Source: CBDCKN01 sp965219035 (lineage in GTDB: Bacteria; Gemmatimonadota; Gemmatimonadetes; Longimicrobiales; Gaopeijiaceae). Taken from it: a stretch of 64,000 nt of DNA. The notes under the pieces were generated by a model. The model was not told where the DNA came from and did no database searches. It saw nothing but the letters and a program-made list of their open reading frames with translations. The translations under genes and the position numbers were made by a program. The number at the start of each line of letters is the position of its first letter. The stretch's first letter is position 1. Of this stretch, positions 16,778 through 24,814 are shown piece after piece. The stretch spans positions 248,001-312,000 of the forward strand of contig CBDCMR010000001.1 in NCBI GenBank assembly GCA_965219035.1, read 5' to 3'.

Positions 16778-17119
16778 TAGCGCTGACGCAGATCAACGAT
16801 GTGTTCTACGAACGAGTCCGCTGTGGCGTGCGGGCAGTGACGGGGGCGATGCGATCGGTCATGGAGTCCCTCGATTCCCTCCGCGAGAAAGCGATTCCAC
16901 CACGTGTATCCCGCGGTCCTGCTGATTCCGTAGCGTCTACAGGATTCGGCGAAACTGAACGTGCCTTGCTGTACTTCGAGGATGAAGCGTACTCTCTGTT
17001 CGTACATAGTCGACTGGTTCCATTGCATCGGGCTCTCCTAGGTTCAGAACCCTTGGTTGATAGGAACCTGTCAACCATCAGTGTAGGCCATTGTGTAAAG
17101 GATCAGGGTAGGCTGAACC
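16778..17119 (-). mobile_element. IS481-family fragment (5' part and right end only)
   Basis: This segment is nearly identical to the matching part of the complete IS481 element at 34905-36216. It encodes the transposase N-terminus from ATG 17028 (about 84 residues, including AESCRRYGISRTAGYTWWNR) and the adjoining terminal repeat. Similarity stops abruptly at 16778 and 17119. The 3' two-thirds of the transposase, with the whole catalytic core, are missing. The deletion joined it to the outer-membrane protein gene. Confidence 0.88.
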
Positions 17120-17211
17120 GGAGTGTCGGCTAACCCTTCGTTGCAGCGGACCACCTCCGGCGTCCGCTGAACTCAAACGGTTAGATTGCACCTAATTAAG
17201 CTCCAAGCAGG

Positions 17212-17868
17212 GTGATGATGTCGACGCAGGATCAACCTAGGGGCGGGCCGGTTCCTCCGGGTCTGATGCTCCAATACCTCGTGGTCCTGGCCGGGACCAA
17301 CCCGCTCGTTTGGCGACGAATCCAGGTTCCCGCGACCTATTCCTTCTGGGATCTCCACGTCGCGATCCAGGACGCGATGGGATGGCTCGACTGCCACCTC
17401 CATAGATTCCGTGTCCTCGATCCCGGTTCGGGCACCGCAATGCTGCTCGGAATCCCAGATTCGGACGTGCCCAATGATCTCTCAGTCGCCGCTGGCTGGA
17501 TGGAGTTTCCGCTCGACTTTACGGCGGGCGACCTACCGCCGATGCACTACACCTACGACTTCGGCGACAACTGGGACCACGCGGTGATCTTTGAAGGCTT
17601 TGAGCAGGCCGGCGGCCCGAGGACTGGCCCCGAATGTGTCGGAGGCGCCGGGGCCTGTCCTCCCGAGGACAGCGGCGGGTCCCACGGTTACGCGAATTTG
17701 CTGGCTGCCCTAGCTGACCCCGGACATCCGGAGCACAGAGACTCGATCGAGTGGACCGGTGGGCCGCTTGATCCAACGGCCTTTTCTGCCACCGACGTGC
17801 ACTTTGACGATCCTCAGGAGCGTTGGCGAATCGCGTTCGAGGGGGGTGCCACTCGGGATCAACTTTGA
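17212..17868 (+). CDS. plasmid pRiA4b ORF-3 family protein
   Basis: The 218-residue protein has the family pattern LVVLAGTNPLVWRRIQVPAT, then FWDLHVAIQDAMGWLDCHLH. YTYDFGDNWDHAV and GPLDPTAFSATDVHF also fit. The family is common on plasmids and mobile islands, and its biochemical role is not established. Three ATG codons in a row (17212, 17215 and 17218 or nearby) are possible starts. The last base of its TGA is supplied by the IS30 relic that follows. Before that insertion the frame would have read on into CESALSNKGPKALGD, so the present C-terminus is new but lies beyond the conserved domain. Confidence 0.85.
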   Translation: MMMSTQDQPRGGPVPPGLMLQYLVVLAGTNPLVWRRIQVPATYSFWDLHVAIQDAMGWLDCHLHRFRVLDPGSGTAMLLGIPDSDVPNDLSVAAGWMEFPLDFTAGDLPPMHYTYDFGDNWDHAVIFEGFEQAGGPRTGPECVGGAGACPPEDSGGSHGYANLLAALADPGHPEHRDSIEWTGGPLDPTAFSATDVHFDDPQERWRIAFEGGATRDQL

Positions 17869-18178
17869 AGTGCGACACGGCTTAGGCGCGGTGTGAGTCA
17901 TAGGCACTCGTTCGGGGTGCGGAAGTCGAGGCGCTTCCTAGGGCGTTGGTTGAGCTTTGCGGCGACCGTGTCACAGTGGGCCTGAGAGAGCCGAGCCATG
18001 CTGGTTCTCTTGGGCATTACTGCCTGATGAGGCCGTTGGTGTTCTCGGAGGTGCCGCGCTCCCAAGAGTGATGGGGTGTAGCGAATCCCTCCCTGATCTT
18101 GGTCGACAAGGAAGGTCCTGAGGTCGCCAGCTCGCCTCGTCCCGTCTAGAGGGACCGGTTAGAAGGTTTGTTGCACTT
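17868..18178 (-). mobile_element. IS30-family relic, internally deleted and frameshifted
   Basis: The ends AAGTGCGAC (17868) and GTTGCACTT (to 18178) are imperfect inverted repeats flanked by a perfect 6-bp direct repeat ACTTTG (17862-17867 and 18179-18184). The interior minus strand encodes the C-terminus of an IS30-type transposase: HSWERGTSENTNGLIRQ, then after a frameshift KLNQRPRKRLDFRTPNE. This includes the catalytic-Glu helix. The rest of the transposase is gone, so the copy is dead. Confidence 0.8.
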
Positions 18179-18543
18179 ACTTTGTGAATCCGCCTTGTCT
18201 AACAAGGGGCCAAAGGCTCTCGGCGATCAATTCGGCGTTGCTGTCGCTCGCTTGCGCAGCTTGTTCGGTTGCTTGTCGGGTGAGCCACTCGGTAAACGCC
18301 CGCTCGCCGATATCTTTCCCGACAGACTTGCGTCGGCGTGGACACTCCTGATTTTGAATCGTCCACCCGGAGTGGCAGATTCCGGATGCGGGACTCGGAG
18401 CGATCGCCGAGTTCTGCCGAACGCTGGATGCGGAGGCGCGCACCCGGGCAGTGCCCAGCGCGCCGAGCCAGCGGTGCCCGGGGGGGTCCTCCGCGCACAA
18501 CGGACTGGTAAGCGAGTTGGCTACGAGACTTGGAGGGTGCACG
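18179..18543. other. stretch without a clearly supported gene
   Basis: Frames are open on both strands. On the minus strand the peptide FTEWLTRQATEQAAQASDSN, then AELIAESLWPLV, looks protein-like and ends at the IS30 boundary, so it may be a gene fragment. The evidence is too thin to choose a strand. Confidence 0.3.
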
Positions 18544-18882
18544 ATGAGAGTCGCCGAGGCGATCGAGCTGATGACGAAGGCCATGCTACAACGTGTGGTC
18601 GACAGCTTCACGAAGGACTTCCCGAGATCGGATGAGGAGCGCGCGCGCGAGATCATTCTGCGGAACACGGGTGAGCTCACGGATCCGCAAAGAATCGAAG
18701 CCGTTCTGCGATTCGATGGTCTCCTTCAAGATCAAATCCTCCAGACTTGCGTACTCGAAGCTCTAATGGGCTCGCCGGACTGCGCCGCGTCTGAGTTGGA
18801 CGTTGTGGAGAATGTCACCCGGCTCCAGCAAGAAGTACTTGATGCCCTCTCTGCCAACTTAGGTGAGACACGGAACGAGTAA
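18544..18882 (+). CDS. hypothetical protein, 3' end altered by an IS3 insertion
   Basis: ATG 18544 opens a 112-residue helical, acidic protein (MRVAEAIELMTKAMLQRVVD, later DEERAREIILRNTGELTDP). I recognise no family. The inferred left end of the next IS3 element is at 18864, so the last six codons come from the element. If the element is removed, the frame would close within four codons (LGWR, stop), so little native sequence was lost. Confidence 0.5.
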   Translation: MRVAEAIELMTKAMLQRVVDSFTKDFPRSDEERAREIILRNTGELTDPQRIEAVLRFDGLLQDQILQTCVLEALMGSPDCAASELDVVENVTRLQQEVLDALSANLGETRNE

Positions 18883-18917
18883 AGAATTAGAGTAGGGCGA
18901 AGGCAGAGAAACCGAGG

Positions 18918-19370
18918 ATGCTGGGACACCGAGAGAGAATGGAAGAGAATGGAATCGCCCCACTAACCTGGGAGGGTAAGCGAAGCGCGGCAGCTGCTCC
19001 GGACGCGGAGGTGGTAGATAAGCCGACGCGCCGACGGTTTAGTCCGTCGTACAAGCTGCGGGTCGTCGAAGAAGCGGACCGGTGCACGGAGCCGGGAGAG
19101 GTAGGGCGACTCCTGCGACGCGAGGGCTTGTACTCGTCGCACCTGACGACATGGCGCAAGGCGGTGCGGAGTGGGTCGCTGAGAGTGCTGTCGAAGAGAC
19201 GAGGTCGAAAGCCGAGCGAACGGAATCCGCTGGAGGGGAAAGTGCGCAAGCTGGAGCGCGAGAACACTCGCCTGGAGAAGGAACTCGAGAAGGCGCGCCT
19301 GATCATCGACGTCCAGGGAAAAGTTGCAGGGCTGCTGGGATTGAGCCTCGAGGACGGGACGAACTCGTGA
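18918..19370 (+). CDS. IS3-family transposase OrfA
   Basis: The 150-residue protein contains a helix-turn-helix (RRRFSPSYKLRVVEEADRCT, then YSSHLTTWRKAV) and a coiled coil (NPLEGKVRKLERENTRLEKE, then LEKARLII) that should mediate dimerisation. Its length and N-terminal extension are more than the usual 90-110 residues; a later start at Met8 (18939) is possible. Its TGA (19368-19370) overlaps the GTG of orfB, pointing to translational coupling rather than frameshifting. Confidence 0.85.
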   Translation: MLGHRERMEENGIAPLTWEGKRSAAAAPDAEVVDKPTRRRFSPSYKLRVVEEADRCTEPGEVGRLLRREGLYSSHLTTWRKAVRSGSLRVLSKRRGRKPSERNPLEGKVRKLERENTRLEKELEKARLIIDVQGKVAGLLGLSLEDGTNS

Positions 19371-20374
19371 AGGCGGCCGAGGCGCTGGCCACGTACGTAG
19401 GGGTAAAGCCCGCGTGCGATGCGCTCAGGGTCGCCCGAGCCACGTTCTATCGTCGTCGGAGGCCATCGACCGGGCATCAGCAGCCCCGCCCGACCCCAGC
19501 CCGGGCCTTGAGCGAGAAGGAACGAGACAAGGTCTTCGACACGCTGTGTTCGGAGCGATTCGTGGACCGGTCCCCGGCCGAGGTTGTGGCGACCCTGCTC
19601 GACGAAGACGTCTACCTGTGCAGCGAACGTACGATGTATCGCGTTCTGGCCTCCCAAGTGCCAGTTCGAGAGCGCCGAGCGCAGCGGAGTCATCCCGAAT
19701 ACCAGAAACCCGAGTTGATGGCGACGGGCCCGGGCCAGGTCTGGTCCTGGGATATCACACGGCTGCTGGGGCCGAGGAAGTGGAGCTACTTCTACCTCTA
19801 CGTCATCATGGACATCTTCAGCCGCTACATCGTGGGATGGATGGTGGCGGATCGGGAGAGCTCGGCCTTGGCCGGGCGCCTGATCCAGCAGAGTTGCCTG
19901 AAGCATGGCGTCCAGCCCCAGGTCCTGACCTTGCACTCGGATCGAGGAGCTCCGATGACGAGCCAATGCACGGCTCAGCTCCTCGCCGATCTCGGGGTGA
20001 CCCGCTCGCTGAGCCGACCTCAGGTGTCGGATGACAATCCGTTCTCCGAGGCCCAGTTCAAGACCTTGAAGTACCATCCCTCGTTTCCTGGACGGTTCGA
20101 GGATCAGGGCCAGGCCAAAATGTTCTGTCGCTCGTTCTTCCGCTGGTACAATGCCGAGCACCGCCATGGCGGCATCTCGATGCTGACCCCCGAACAGGTC
20201 CACTTCGGTCACGCCGATCAGGTCATCGCCGGCAGGGAGGCCGTGCTACGCGAGGCCTGGGCCGCTCATCCCGACCGCTTCGTCTCCGGTGAGCCGAAGC
20301 CCAAACCGCTCCCGGAGGCCGTCTGGATCAATCCTCCAACCCCCTCCCTCACGACACAGGAGATTGCTCTCTAA
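19367..20374 (+). CDS. IS3-family transposase OrfB (DDE core)
   Basis: From GTG 19367 the product is 335 residues. The catalytic residues are in place: WSWDITRLLG, LTLHSDRGAPMTS and PFSEAQFKTLKYHP. The C-terminus carries FFRWYNAEHRHGGISMLTPE, then QVHFG, as in IS3-family members of the longer OrfB kind. The frame is open further upstream inside orfA, but the GTGA overlap gives a natural start. No internal stop or deletion is visible. Confidence 0.9.
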   Translation: MKAAEALATYVGVKPACDALRVARATFYRRRRPSTGHQQPRPTPARALSEKERDKVFDTLCSERFVDRSPAEVVATLLDEDVYLCSERTMYRVLASQVPVRERRAQRSHPEYQKPELMATGPGQVWSWDITRLLGPRKWSYFYLYVIMDIFSRYIVGWMVADRESSALAGRLIQQSCLKHGVQPQVLTLHSDRGAPMTSQCTAQLLADLGVTRSLSRPQVSDDNPFSEAQFKTLKYHPSFPGRFEDQGQAKMFCRSFFRWYNAEHRHGGISMLTPEQVHFGHADQVIAGREAVLREAWAAHPDRFVSGEPKPKPLPEAVWINPPTPSLTTQEIAL

Positions 20375-20432
20375 TTAATTCCCAAGAGTGTCTCACTGGC
20401 GTTGACAGGCTCCGTCTCTCTCAACCCAGGAC

Positions 20433-21116
20433 TTGTACAATCTTTGCGCGTCAGTGCCCGGCTTGAAGGTCAGCGGTGGCAAGTCCACGAAGATCAAGCG
20501 GATTGTGCGTCACTTCGCCAACCTCGTGATAAGGGATGTCGGTGAAGAAACATCGCGCGGAGAGCGTTGCTACCAGTATCTCGTGGAGTTGGCAGCCCGC
20601 GATCGCGCGAACCTGTTGACGAATCGAATCATCACGAAAGATCGAGAAATCGAGGGCGCCTTTGAAGAGGGCACCCGCTTTCTGTTCAGCGAAAAACTCG
20701 GACTCGAACTTCAGCACATGGAGGGAACTGATCACGCGGATGGCTGTGTTGTATTCGGTAAGGCGAACGACGTTCTTCTCTGGGACAACAAGAGTAAAGA
20801 AACGGTCTACACGTTTCCTCCAAGCCACCTGAGGCAATTCAAACGGTACATTCGCGACGCAGAGCAGCGCGTGTCGTGCTTCCTGATCATAGTCCCCGCC
20901 GTCGCGGATGAAGCCCTGGCCAATGCCCATCGGTTGAAGTCCGAGTCCGGGAGTGACACCGATGTGGCGTTGATCACGGCCGAAGATCTTGTGTGGGTCG
21001 CTGAGGAGTGGAAAGGGCGCAGCTCACGAGACTCGTTCAACCTTGAGGTTCTGAACGCCATCGGCATCCTCACCCGCACGGTCCTCGACCAGCGCATGCG
21101 CCTGTTCCTAGTGTAG
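20433..21116 (+). CDS. FokI-like PD-(D/E)XK nuclease domain, probably N-terminally truncated
   Basis: The only start candidate is TTG 20433, 38 nt after the IS3 end, so the N-terminus was probably lost. The 227 residues hold the nuclease core: THADGCVVFGKANDVLLWDN, then KSKETVYTFPPSHLRQFKRY. Asp of ADG, then Asp-Asn-Lys, give the D...(D/E)xK-type site with Asn in place of the usual acidic or hydrophobic residue. CFLIIVPAV and DVALITAEDLVWVAEEW continue the fold as in the FokI cleavage domain. Alone, this domain lacks a recognition module. Confidence 0.6.
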   Translation: MYNLCASVPGLKVSGGKSTKIKRIVRHFANLVIRDVGEETSRGERCYQYLVELAARDRANLLTNRIITKDREIEGAFEEGTRFLFSEKLGLELQHMEGTDHADGCVVFGKANDVLLWDNKSKETVYTFPPSHLRQFKRYIRDAEQRVSCFLIIVPAVADEALANAHRLKSESGSDTDVALITAEDLVWVAEEWKGRSSRDSFNLEVLNAIGILTRTVLDQRMRLFLV

Positions 21117-21324
21117 TGTCTCGTAACACTGGTGTCTCGGGTCGAGTGGCTCCGCACACTTCGCCCGGAGTATCCATCGGTGCGGCGGGACGGGGAAGCC
21201 CTCTCGGAGCAGCAACTCATCGGCACTTGCTGAGCTCCCCTGCGGCGGACCCGTGCTTGAGTCACTCTGACATCTCTCATTTGACTCCGGCGTGGGCGGC
21301 TGGTCGCCGTCCTCTCCCGTGGCT
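21117..21324. other. non-coding stretch between nuclease remnant and integrase
   Basis: No gene is supported here. It ends with the second copy of the 28-bp repeat (21325-21352), which overlaps the end of the integrase gene. Confidence 0.4.
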
Positions 21325-21352
21325 AACTGTCAGGTCAATACCGTCTCATATC
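21325..21352 (+). repeat. 28-bp dispersed repeat, copy 2, at the integrase 3' end
   Basis: AACTGTCAGGTCAATACC, then GTCTCATATC, matches 11655-11682 at most positions, in the same orientation. It overlaps the last bases downstream of the integrase stop. Confidence 0.4.
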
Positions 21353-22577
21353 AGGAGCTTCGTAGCGCGATCTGGTTGACCTTGAGCTCCTCACCGGCCC
21401 TGAGCCCATCCAGATAGTCGGCCCAGGCCTGCATCATCACGCGTCGCTCGGGCAGGAACGCCGTGCGGTTGTAGGCCCGGCCGTTGGGATCCCTCACCGC
21501 GTGTGCCAGCTGGTGCTCGATGAAGTCGGGCCGGAAGCCGAGCACCTCGTCCAAGATCGTGCGCGCCATCGCCCGGAACCCGTGCATCGTCATCCGGTCC
21601 CTCGGGATGTCCAACGCCCGGAACGCGCTCCACAGCGTGCCGCGGCTCATCGGCAGCTCCCGGTGCGGATGGCGCGCGTTCGGGAAGACGTAGCGGTGGT
21701 GCCCCGTCAGAGGATGGACCTCGCGAAGGATCGCCACCGTCTGACGCGCCAGGGGCACGACGTGCGGCGTGCCGGTCTTCGTCACCGTGTAGCGCCACTC
21801 GGCCCCCTCGAGGTCGATGCCGGCCCACTCCGCCGTCACCAACTCGCCGAGGCGCACGAACACCAGCGGTGCAAGACGGAGCGCGCAACGTACGGGAAGC
21901 GTTCCGGAGTAGCCGTCCAACTGCCGGAGCAACGGACCGACCTCCTTCGGATCCGTGATCGCCGCGAAGTGCTTTGTCCTGACGGGCGGTAGCGCCCCGC
22001 GCAGATCCCACGACACGTCCCTCTCGGCCCGGCCCGTCGCCACCGCGTAGCGAAGCACCCGCCCGCAGGTCCGTAGGACGTTGTGCGCCGTCCTCAGGTG
22101 GCCGCGCTTCTCGACGCGGCGGACCACGGCCAGCAGATCCGGTGCCGTGAGTTCCGCGACCGGCCTCGCGCCGACGTAGGGGAAGACATCCCGCACAAGC
22201 TCGCTCTCGAGCCGCCGGGCGTAACCCGTGGACCAGTTGGGCGAGTGTTTGGCCAGCCATTCGGCGGCTACCGCCTCGAAGCTGTTCCTGGCCCACTGCC
22301 GCTTCGACTGCTTCTGGGCCTTCCGGTAGGCGCTCGGGTCGATGTCGCGGGCCAGAAGCTTGCGGGCCTCGTCCCTCCGCCGCCGCGCGAGCTTCAGCGA
22401 GACCTCGGGATAGATGCCCATGGAGATCCGCTTCTCCTTCTCGGCGAAGCGGTACTTGAAGCGCCAAGCCTTGGTGCCGCGCGGGGCGATCTCGAGGTAC
22501 AGGCCGCGGCTGTCGTAGAGCTTGCGCGGCTTGTCGCGGGGCTTGGCCTTTCGGATGGCGGTGTCGGTCAGCGGCAT
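21351..22577 (-). CDS. int: P4-type tyrosine integrase of the trbJ island
   Basis: The 408-residue enzyme should catalyse integration and excision of the island. An N-terminal DUF4102-type arm-binding domain (MPLTDTAIRKAKPRDKPRKL, YDSRGLYLEI, ISMGIYPEVSLKLARRRRDE) leads into the core-binding region (AAEWLAKHSPNWSTGYARRL). The catalytic part shows Arg in RLGELVTAEW, HGFRAMART (His-x-x-Arg), LAHAV (His) and GRAYNRTAFL with the nucleophilic Tyr. The gene begins about 180 bp from the right repeat at 22756 and is read towards the island interior, the usual position beside an attachment site. It looks intact. Confidence 0.95.
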   Translation of the reverse strand: MPLTDTAIRKAKPRDKPRKLYDSRGLYLEIAPRGTKAWRFKYRFAEKEKRISMGIYPEVSLKLARRRRDEARKLLARDIDPSAYRKAQKQSKRQWARNSFEAVAAEWLAKHSPNWSTGYARRLESELVRDVFPYVGARPVAELTAPDLLAVVRRVEKRGHLRTAHNVLRTCGRVLRYAVATGRAERDVSWDLRGALPPVRTKHFAAITDPKEVGPLLRQLDGYSGTLPVRCALRLAPLVFVRLGELVTAEWAGIDLEGAEWRYTVTKTGTPHVVPLARQTVAILREVHPLTGHHRYVFPNARHPHRELPMSRGTLWSAFRALDIPRDRMTMHGFRAMARTILDEVLGFRPDFIEHQLAHAVRDPNGRAYNRTAFLPERRVMMQAWADYLDGLRAGEELKVNQIALRSS

Positions 22578-22755
22578 GTTGGGGCATCGGTTGACGGTAA
22601 CAGAGATATGCCCCGGAATAATGCCCCATGATCGTCGCGGCTGTCAAGGGGTGTAACAGGGTCTCTCCAGAGTATGGAAATCTCCTAGACCATTATCTAT
22701 CAACGTTTATCTGGACATTACGGAACATCCTCGGACGTCAATCGACACAAAAATA
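22578..22755. promoter_or_regulatory. probable attachment-site arm and integrase promoter region
   Basis: These 178 bases between the integrase start and the right core repeat are the expected site of arm-type integrase-binding sequences and the integrase promoter. GGCATATCT-like and AT-rich tracts are present, but I could not define individual sites by eye. Confidence 0.4.
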
Positions 22756-22768
22756 GGAACCTGTCCAA
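22756..22768 (+). repeat. right copy of the 13-bp island-flanking repeat (attR-like)
   Basis: GGAACCTGTCCAA is identical to 8200-8212. Immediately after it the trbJ reading frame resumes in phase. Confidence 0.8.
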
Positions 22769-23048
22769 CACGGCGCTCCAGCAGGCGCAGGTGGCTGCCG
22801 CGCTGACCCAGGGCCGGATCAACGCTGCCGTGGCGCAGGTGCTCGCCTATCAGGCCGTCGAGCAGGCGAACCGGATGCAGCACGCCGAGATCGACCGGCT
22901 CGAGCGGCTGGCCGAGTGGAGGGACGCGCGGCTCCGGACGAACGCGATGGCGGATGCGATGCGGGCGGCCGCGTTCCAGAACCGCGACCAGCTCCGGGAA
23001 GGGCTCCTCTTCAAGGTCCCGTCGTTCTACATGGGCGGCCAAGTTTAG
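22758..23048 (+). pseudogene. trbJ: trbJ (VirB5-like), 3' part
   Basis: The frame NLSNTALQQAQVAAALTQGR, then INAAVAQVLAYQAVEQANR, continues the 5' part at 7584-8212 in the same phase. It ends with FYMGGQV and TAG at 23046-23048. The helical Gln/Ala-rich character and the C-terminal hydrophobic tail fit TrbJ. Without a start codon of its own it is not expected to be made, except perhaps from an internal ATG at 22875 or 22950. Confidence 0.85.
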
Positions 23049-23066
23049 GCCCCGGGAGCCACTGTC

Positions 23067-23855
23067 ATGCAGATTCCTCCCCCCCAGTCGATCGATCCAA
23101 ACGTCCCGGCCCAGATCCCGGCGGATCAGCTCCAGGACTTCAAGGGGTTACTGGACGTCGTGCTCGATACCGTGGTCGGCGGCGCAGCGCCCGACGTGCT
23201 GATGCTCGGCCACCAGCTGTGGGGCGGTCTCGCGGCGATCGTCGTCGCATGGACCGGCCTCAAGATCGCGTTCAGCGGAACCTTCGAGCCCTGGTCCCTC
23301 GTGCGTGTCGTGCTGGGGATCGCGATTCCGAGGACGCTCCTCCATTACTACAGCGTCCCGATCCCGGGCGTGGGTTTCACGTTTCCGGCCATGGTGGCGG
23401 CCGGAGGGATCTGGCTCCAGAACCTGTTCATCTCCGATGTCGTGTCCGTCGGCTACACGGAGATGACCGCGCTGGTGCAGGCGTTCGCCGCACGGCTCGG
23501 AGCGGCATGGTCCGGCGGGAGCCTGATGACCCTCATGACCGAGGGCGTGAACGTGTTCTTCTCGTCCCTCGTCGCGCTGATGATGGGCGTGCCGCTCGTG
23601 CTCGGCCTCGTCGCGCTCTTCTGCCTGACCTACGCGCAGGTGATCTGGGCGCAGGTGGCGCTCGCGATCGTGATCCTCTTGGGCCCCGTGTTCATCCCCT
23701 GGCTGCTGTTCGAGCCGCTCGCGTTCCTGTTCTGGGGATGGTTCCGCACGCTCATGGTCTACACGCTCTACGGCGTCGTGGCAGGAGCCATCCCCTCCGA
23801 GCTCGTCGTCTACAACCCGATGGGCATCCTGATCACCTACCTCCAGGCCGACTAG
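23067..23855 (+). CDS. trbL: TrbL/VirB6-like inner-membrane conjugation protein
   Basis: The 262-residue polytopic protein should form part of the inner-membrane DNA translocation channel. Hydrophobic segments include LWGGLAAIVVAWTGLKIAF, FTFPAMVAAGGIWLQNLFI and LVALMMGVPLVLGLVALFCL. VALAIVILLGPVFIPWLLFE is followed by WFRTLMVYTLYGVVAGAI; the last two match the most conserved part of VirB6/TrbL. It starts 18 nt after trbJ. TrbL proteins are usually longer, so the C-terminal region may be short or lost here. Confidence 0.8.
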   Translation: MQIPPPQSIDPNVPAQIPADQLQDFKGLLDVVLDTVVGGAAPDVLMLGHQLWGGLAAIVVAWTGLKIAFSGTFEPWSLVRVVLGIAIPRTLLHYYSVPIPGVGFTFPAMVAAGGIWLQNLFISDVVSVGYTEMTALVQAFAARLGAAWSGGSLMTLMTEGVNVFFSSLVALMMGVPLVLGLVALFCLTYAQVIWAQVALAIVILLGPVFIPWLLFEPLAFLFWGWFRTLMVYTLYGVVAGAIPSELVVYNPMGILITYLQAD

Positions 23856-23878
23856 GCCCTGGTCACGGAAGCCCCGAG

Positions 23879-24814
23879 ATGATCGCCCATCTGCGGGGAC
23901 GGGAAGCGGCGCTCGAGCCGTTCGGGTGGACGGGACGCCAGGCCGAGTGGATCGCGCTGGCATGTCTCCACAGCGGCGTGTTCACCCGCGCCCAGCTCTC
24001 TGCCTATCTACGGATCGATCGCTGGCAGGCTCTAAGGTTCGTCCGGGCCATGTCGGAGCGAAGGCTGGCAGCCGACGAGACACTGGAAGGCCGGAAAGTC
24101 TGTCGGATCTGCGGGCGCGGGATCTACCGCGCGCTCGGGGCCGAGGACATCCGCCACCGCCGGATCGCTTCCGATGAAGTGCTCCTGCGGCGCCTGCTCT
24201 CGCTCGACTACGTGCTCGAGCACACCGACTTGTCGTGGCTACCCACCGAGCTGGAGAAGGTCGGCGCGTTCGAGGCGCTCGGCATCGAGCGCCGACTCCT
24301 GCCCTCGCGGCTCTACCGGGGAGCGGCTGGCAACACGCGGCGCTATTTCCCGCTCAAACTGTCGGTCGCGCTGGACGCCGAGCGCGCACTCTTCGTATAC
24401 GTCGATCCCGGACACGACACCGTGACGGCGCTACGCTCGTGGGCCGTGGCACATCGCGGCCTCTGGGAAGCGCTGCGGGAGCGCGGCCGATCCATCGAGG
24501 TCGTGGCCGTCGTCCGCACCGTGAGGGAGCTGCAGCGGGCCCTGACGATCCTCGAGAGCTGGACCAACACATCTACAGCATCCGGCCCCTCCGCCGCTCC
24601 GGAACCCGACAGTGCGGCCCGCCGCGAGATCGCCCGAATCGAGCAGGCCATCCGCGCCAAGGATGAGCGGGTGCTCAAAGAGTATGGCGACCTGCAGGCC
24701 TGCCTCAAGCGGATCGTCGAGCTGAACGACCTCCACCGATCCTCGAGTCCAGGAACGATGATCCACGGCTTCGCGACATGGCGCTCGAGACGGCTCCCTG
24801 GAGGCGGATTTTGA
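23879..24814 (+). CDS. conjugation-linked hypothetical protein, replication-relaxation-like
   Basis: ATG 23879 lies 23 nt after trbL. The 311-residue product begins with a winged-helix-like region (WTGRQAEWIALACLHSGVFT, then RAQLSAYLRIDRWQALRFVR, then CRICGRGIYRALG). The middle has a strand-rich domain (FPLKLSVALDAERALFVYVD). The C-terminus is a charged helix (RREIARIEQAIRAKDERVLK). This plan resembles proteins annotated as replication-relaxation or MobC-like in conjugative islands, but I cannot name the family. It may be shortened by rearrangement near the group II intron at 24886. Confidence 0.55.
   Translation: MIAHLRGREAALEPFGWTGRQAEWIALACLHSGVFTRAQLSAYLRIDRWQALRFVRAMSERRLAADETLEGRKVCRICGRGIYRALGAEDIRHRRIASDEVLLRRLLSLDYVLEHTDLSWLPTELEKVGAFEALGIERRLLPSRLYRGAAGNTRRYFPLKLSVALDAERALFVYVDPGHDTVTALRSWAVAHRGLWEALRERGRSIEVVAVVRTVRELQRALTILESWTNTSTASGPSAAPEPDSAARREIARIEQAIRAKDERVLKEYGDLQACLKRIVELNDLHRSSSPGTMIHGFATWRSRRLPGGGF

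Larger units (their letters stand above)
18864..20395 (+). mobile_element. IS3-family insertion sequence with coupled orfA/orfB
   Basis: The ends are TGAGACAC (18864) and GTGTCTCA (to 20395), short inverted repeats that place the two transposase genes at the expected distance. No target duplication is obvious. The copy appears complete, but the limits rest on an 8-bp match and could be off by some bases. Confidence 0.68.
8200..22768. mobile_element. 14.5-kb integrative island inserted in trbJ
   Basis: The island is bounded by the 13-bp direct repeat and has a P4-type tyrosine integrase gene beginning about 180 bp from the right repeat. Removing it and one repeat copy restores a single trbJ frame of about 302 codons. 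Cargo includes a YaaA-like/GIY-YIG pair, a PhnB-like protein, twin PD-(D/E)XK genes, an outer-membrane protein, a pRiA4b ORF-3 protein and a FokI-like nuclease remnant. IS256, IS481, IS30 and IS3 copies inside show that it has since accumulated insertions. The repeat could also have arisen in several steps, so single-event integration is an inference. Confidence 0.78.

Noticed and set aside
17060..17078. GGAACCTGTC also present in the IS481 ends (17061 and 36158 regions)
   Set aside because: Only part of the 13-bp island repeat is shared and the context differs; the trbJ coding continuity explains the island repeat better.
21391..22647. 418-codon minus-strand frame over the integrase
   Set aside because: It is the integrase read in another frame; the real enzyme with its catalytic residues is in the 21351-22577 frame.
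22916..23878. Long upstream extension of the 23879-24814 frame
   Set aside because: The extension is a shadow of trbJ and trbL with no ribosome site; ATG 23879 follows trbL closely.
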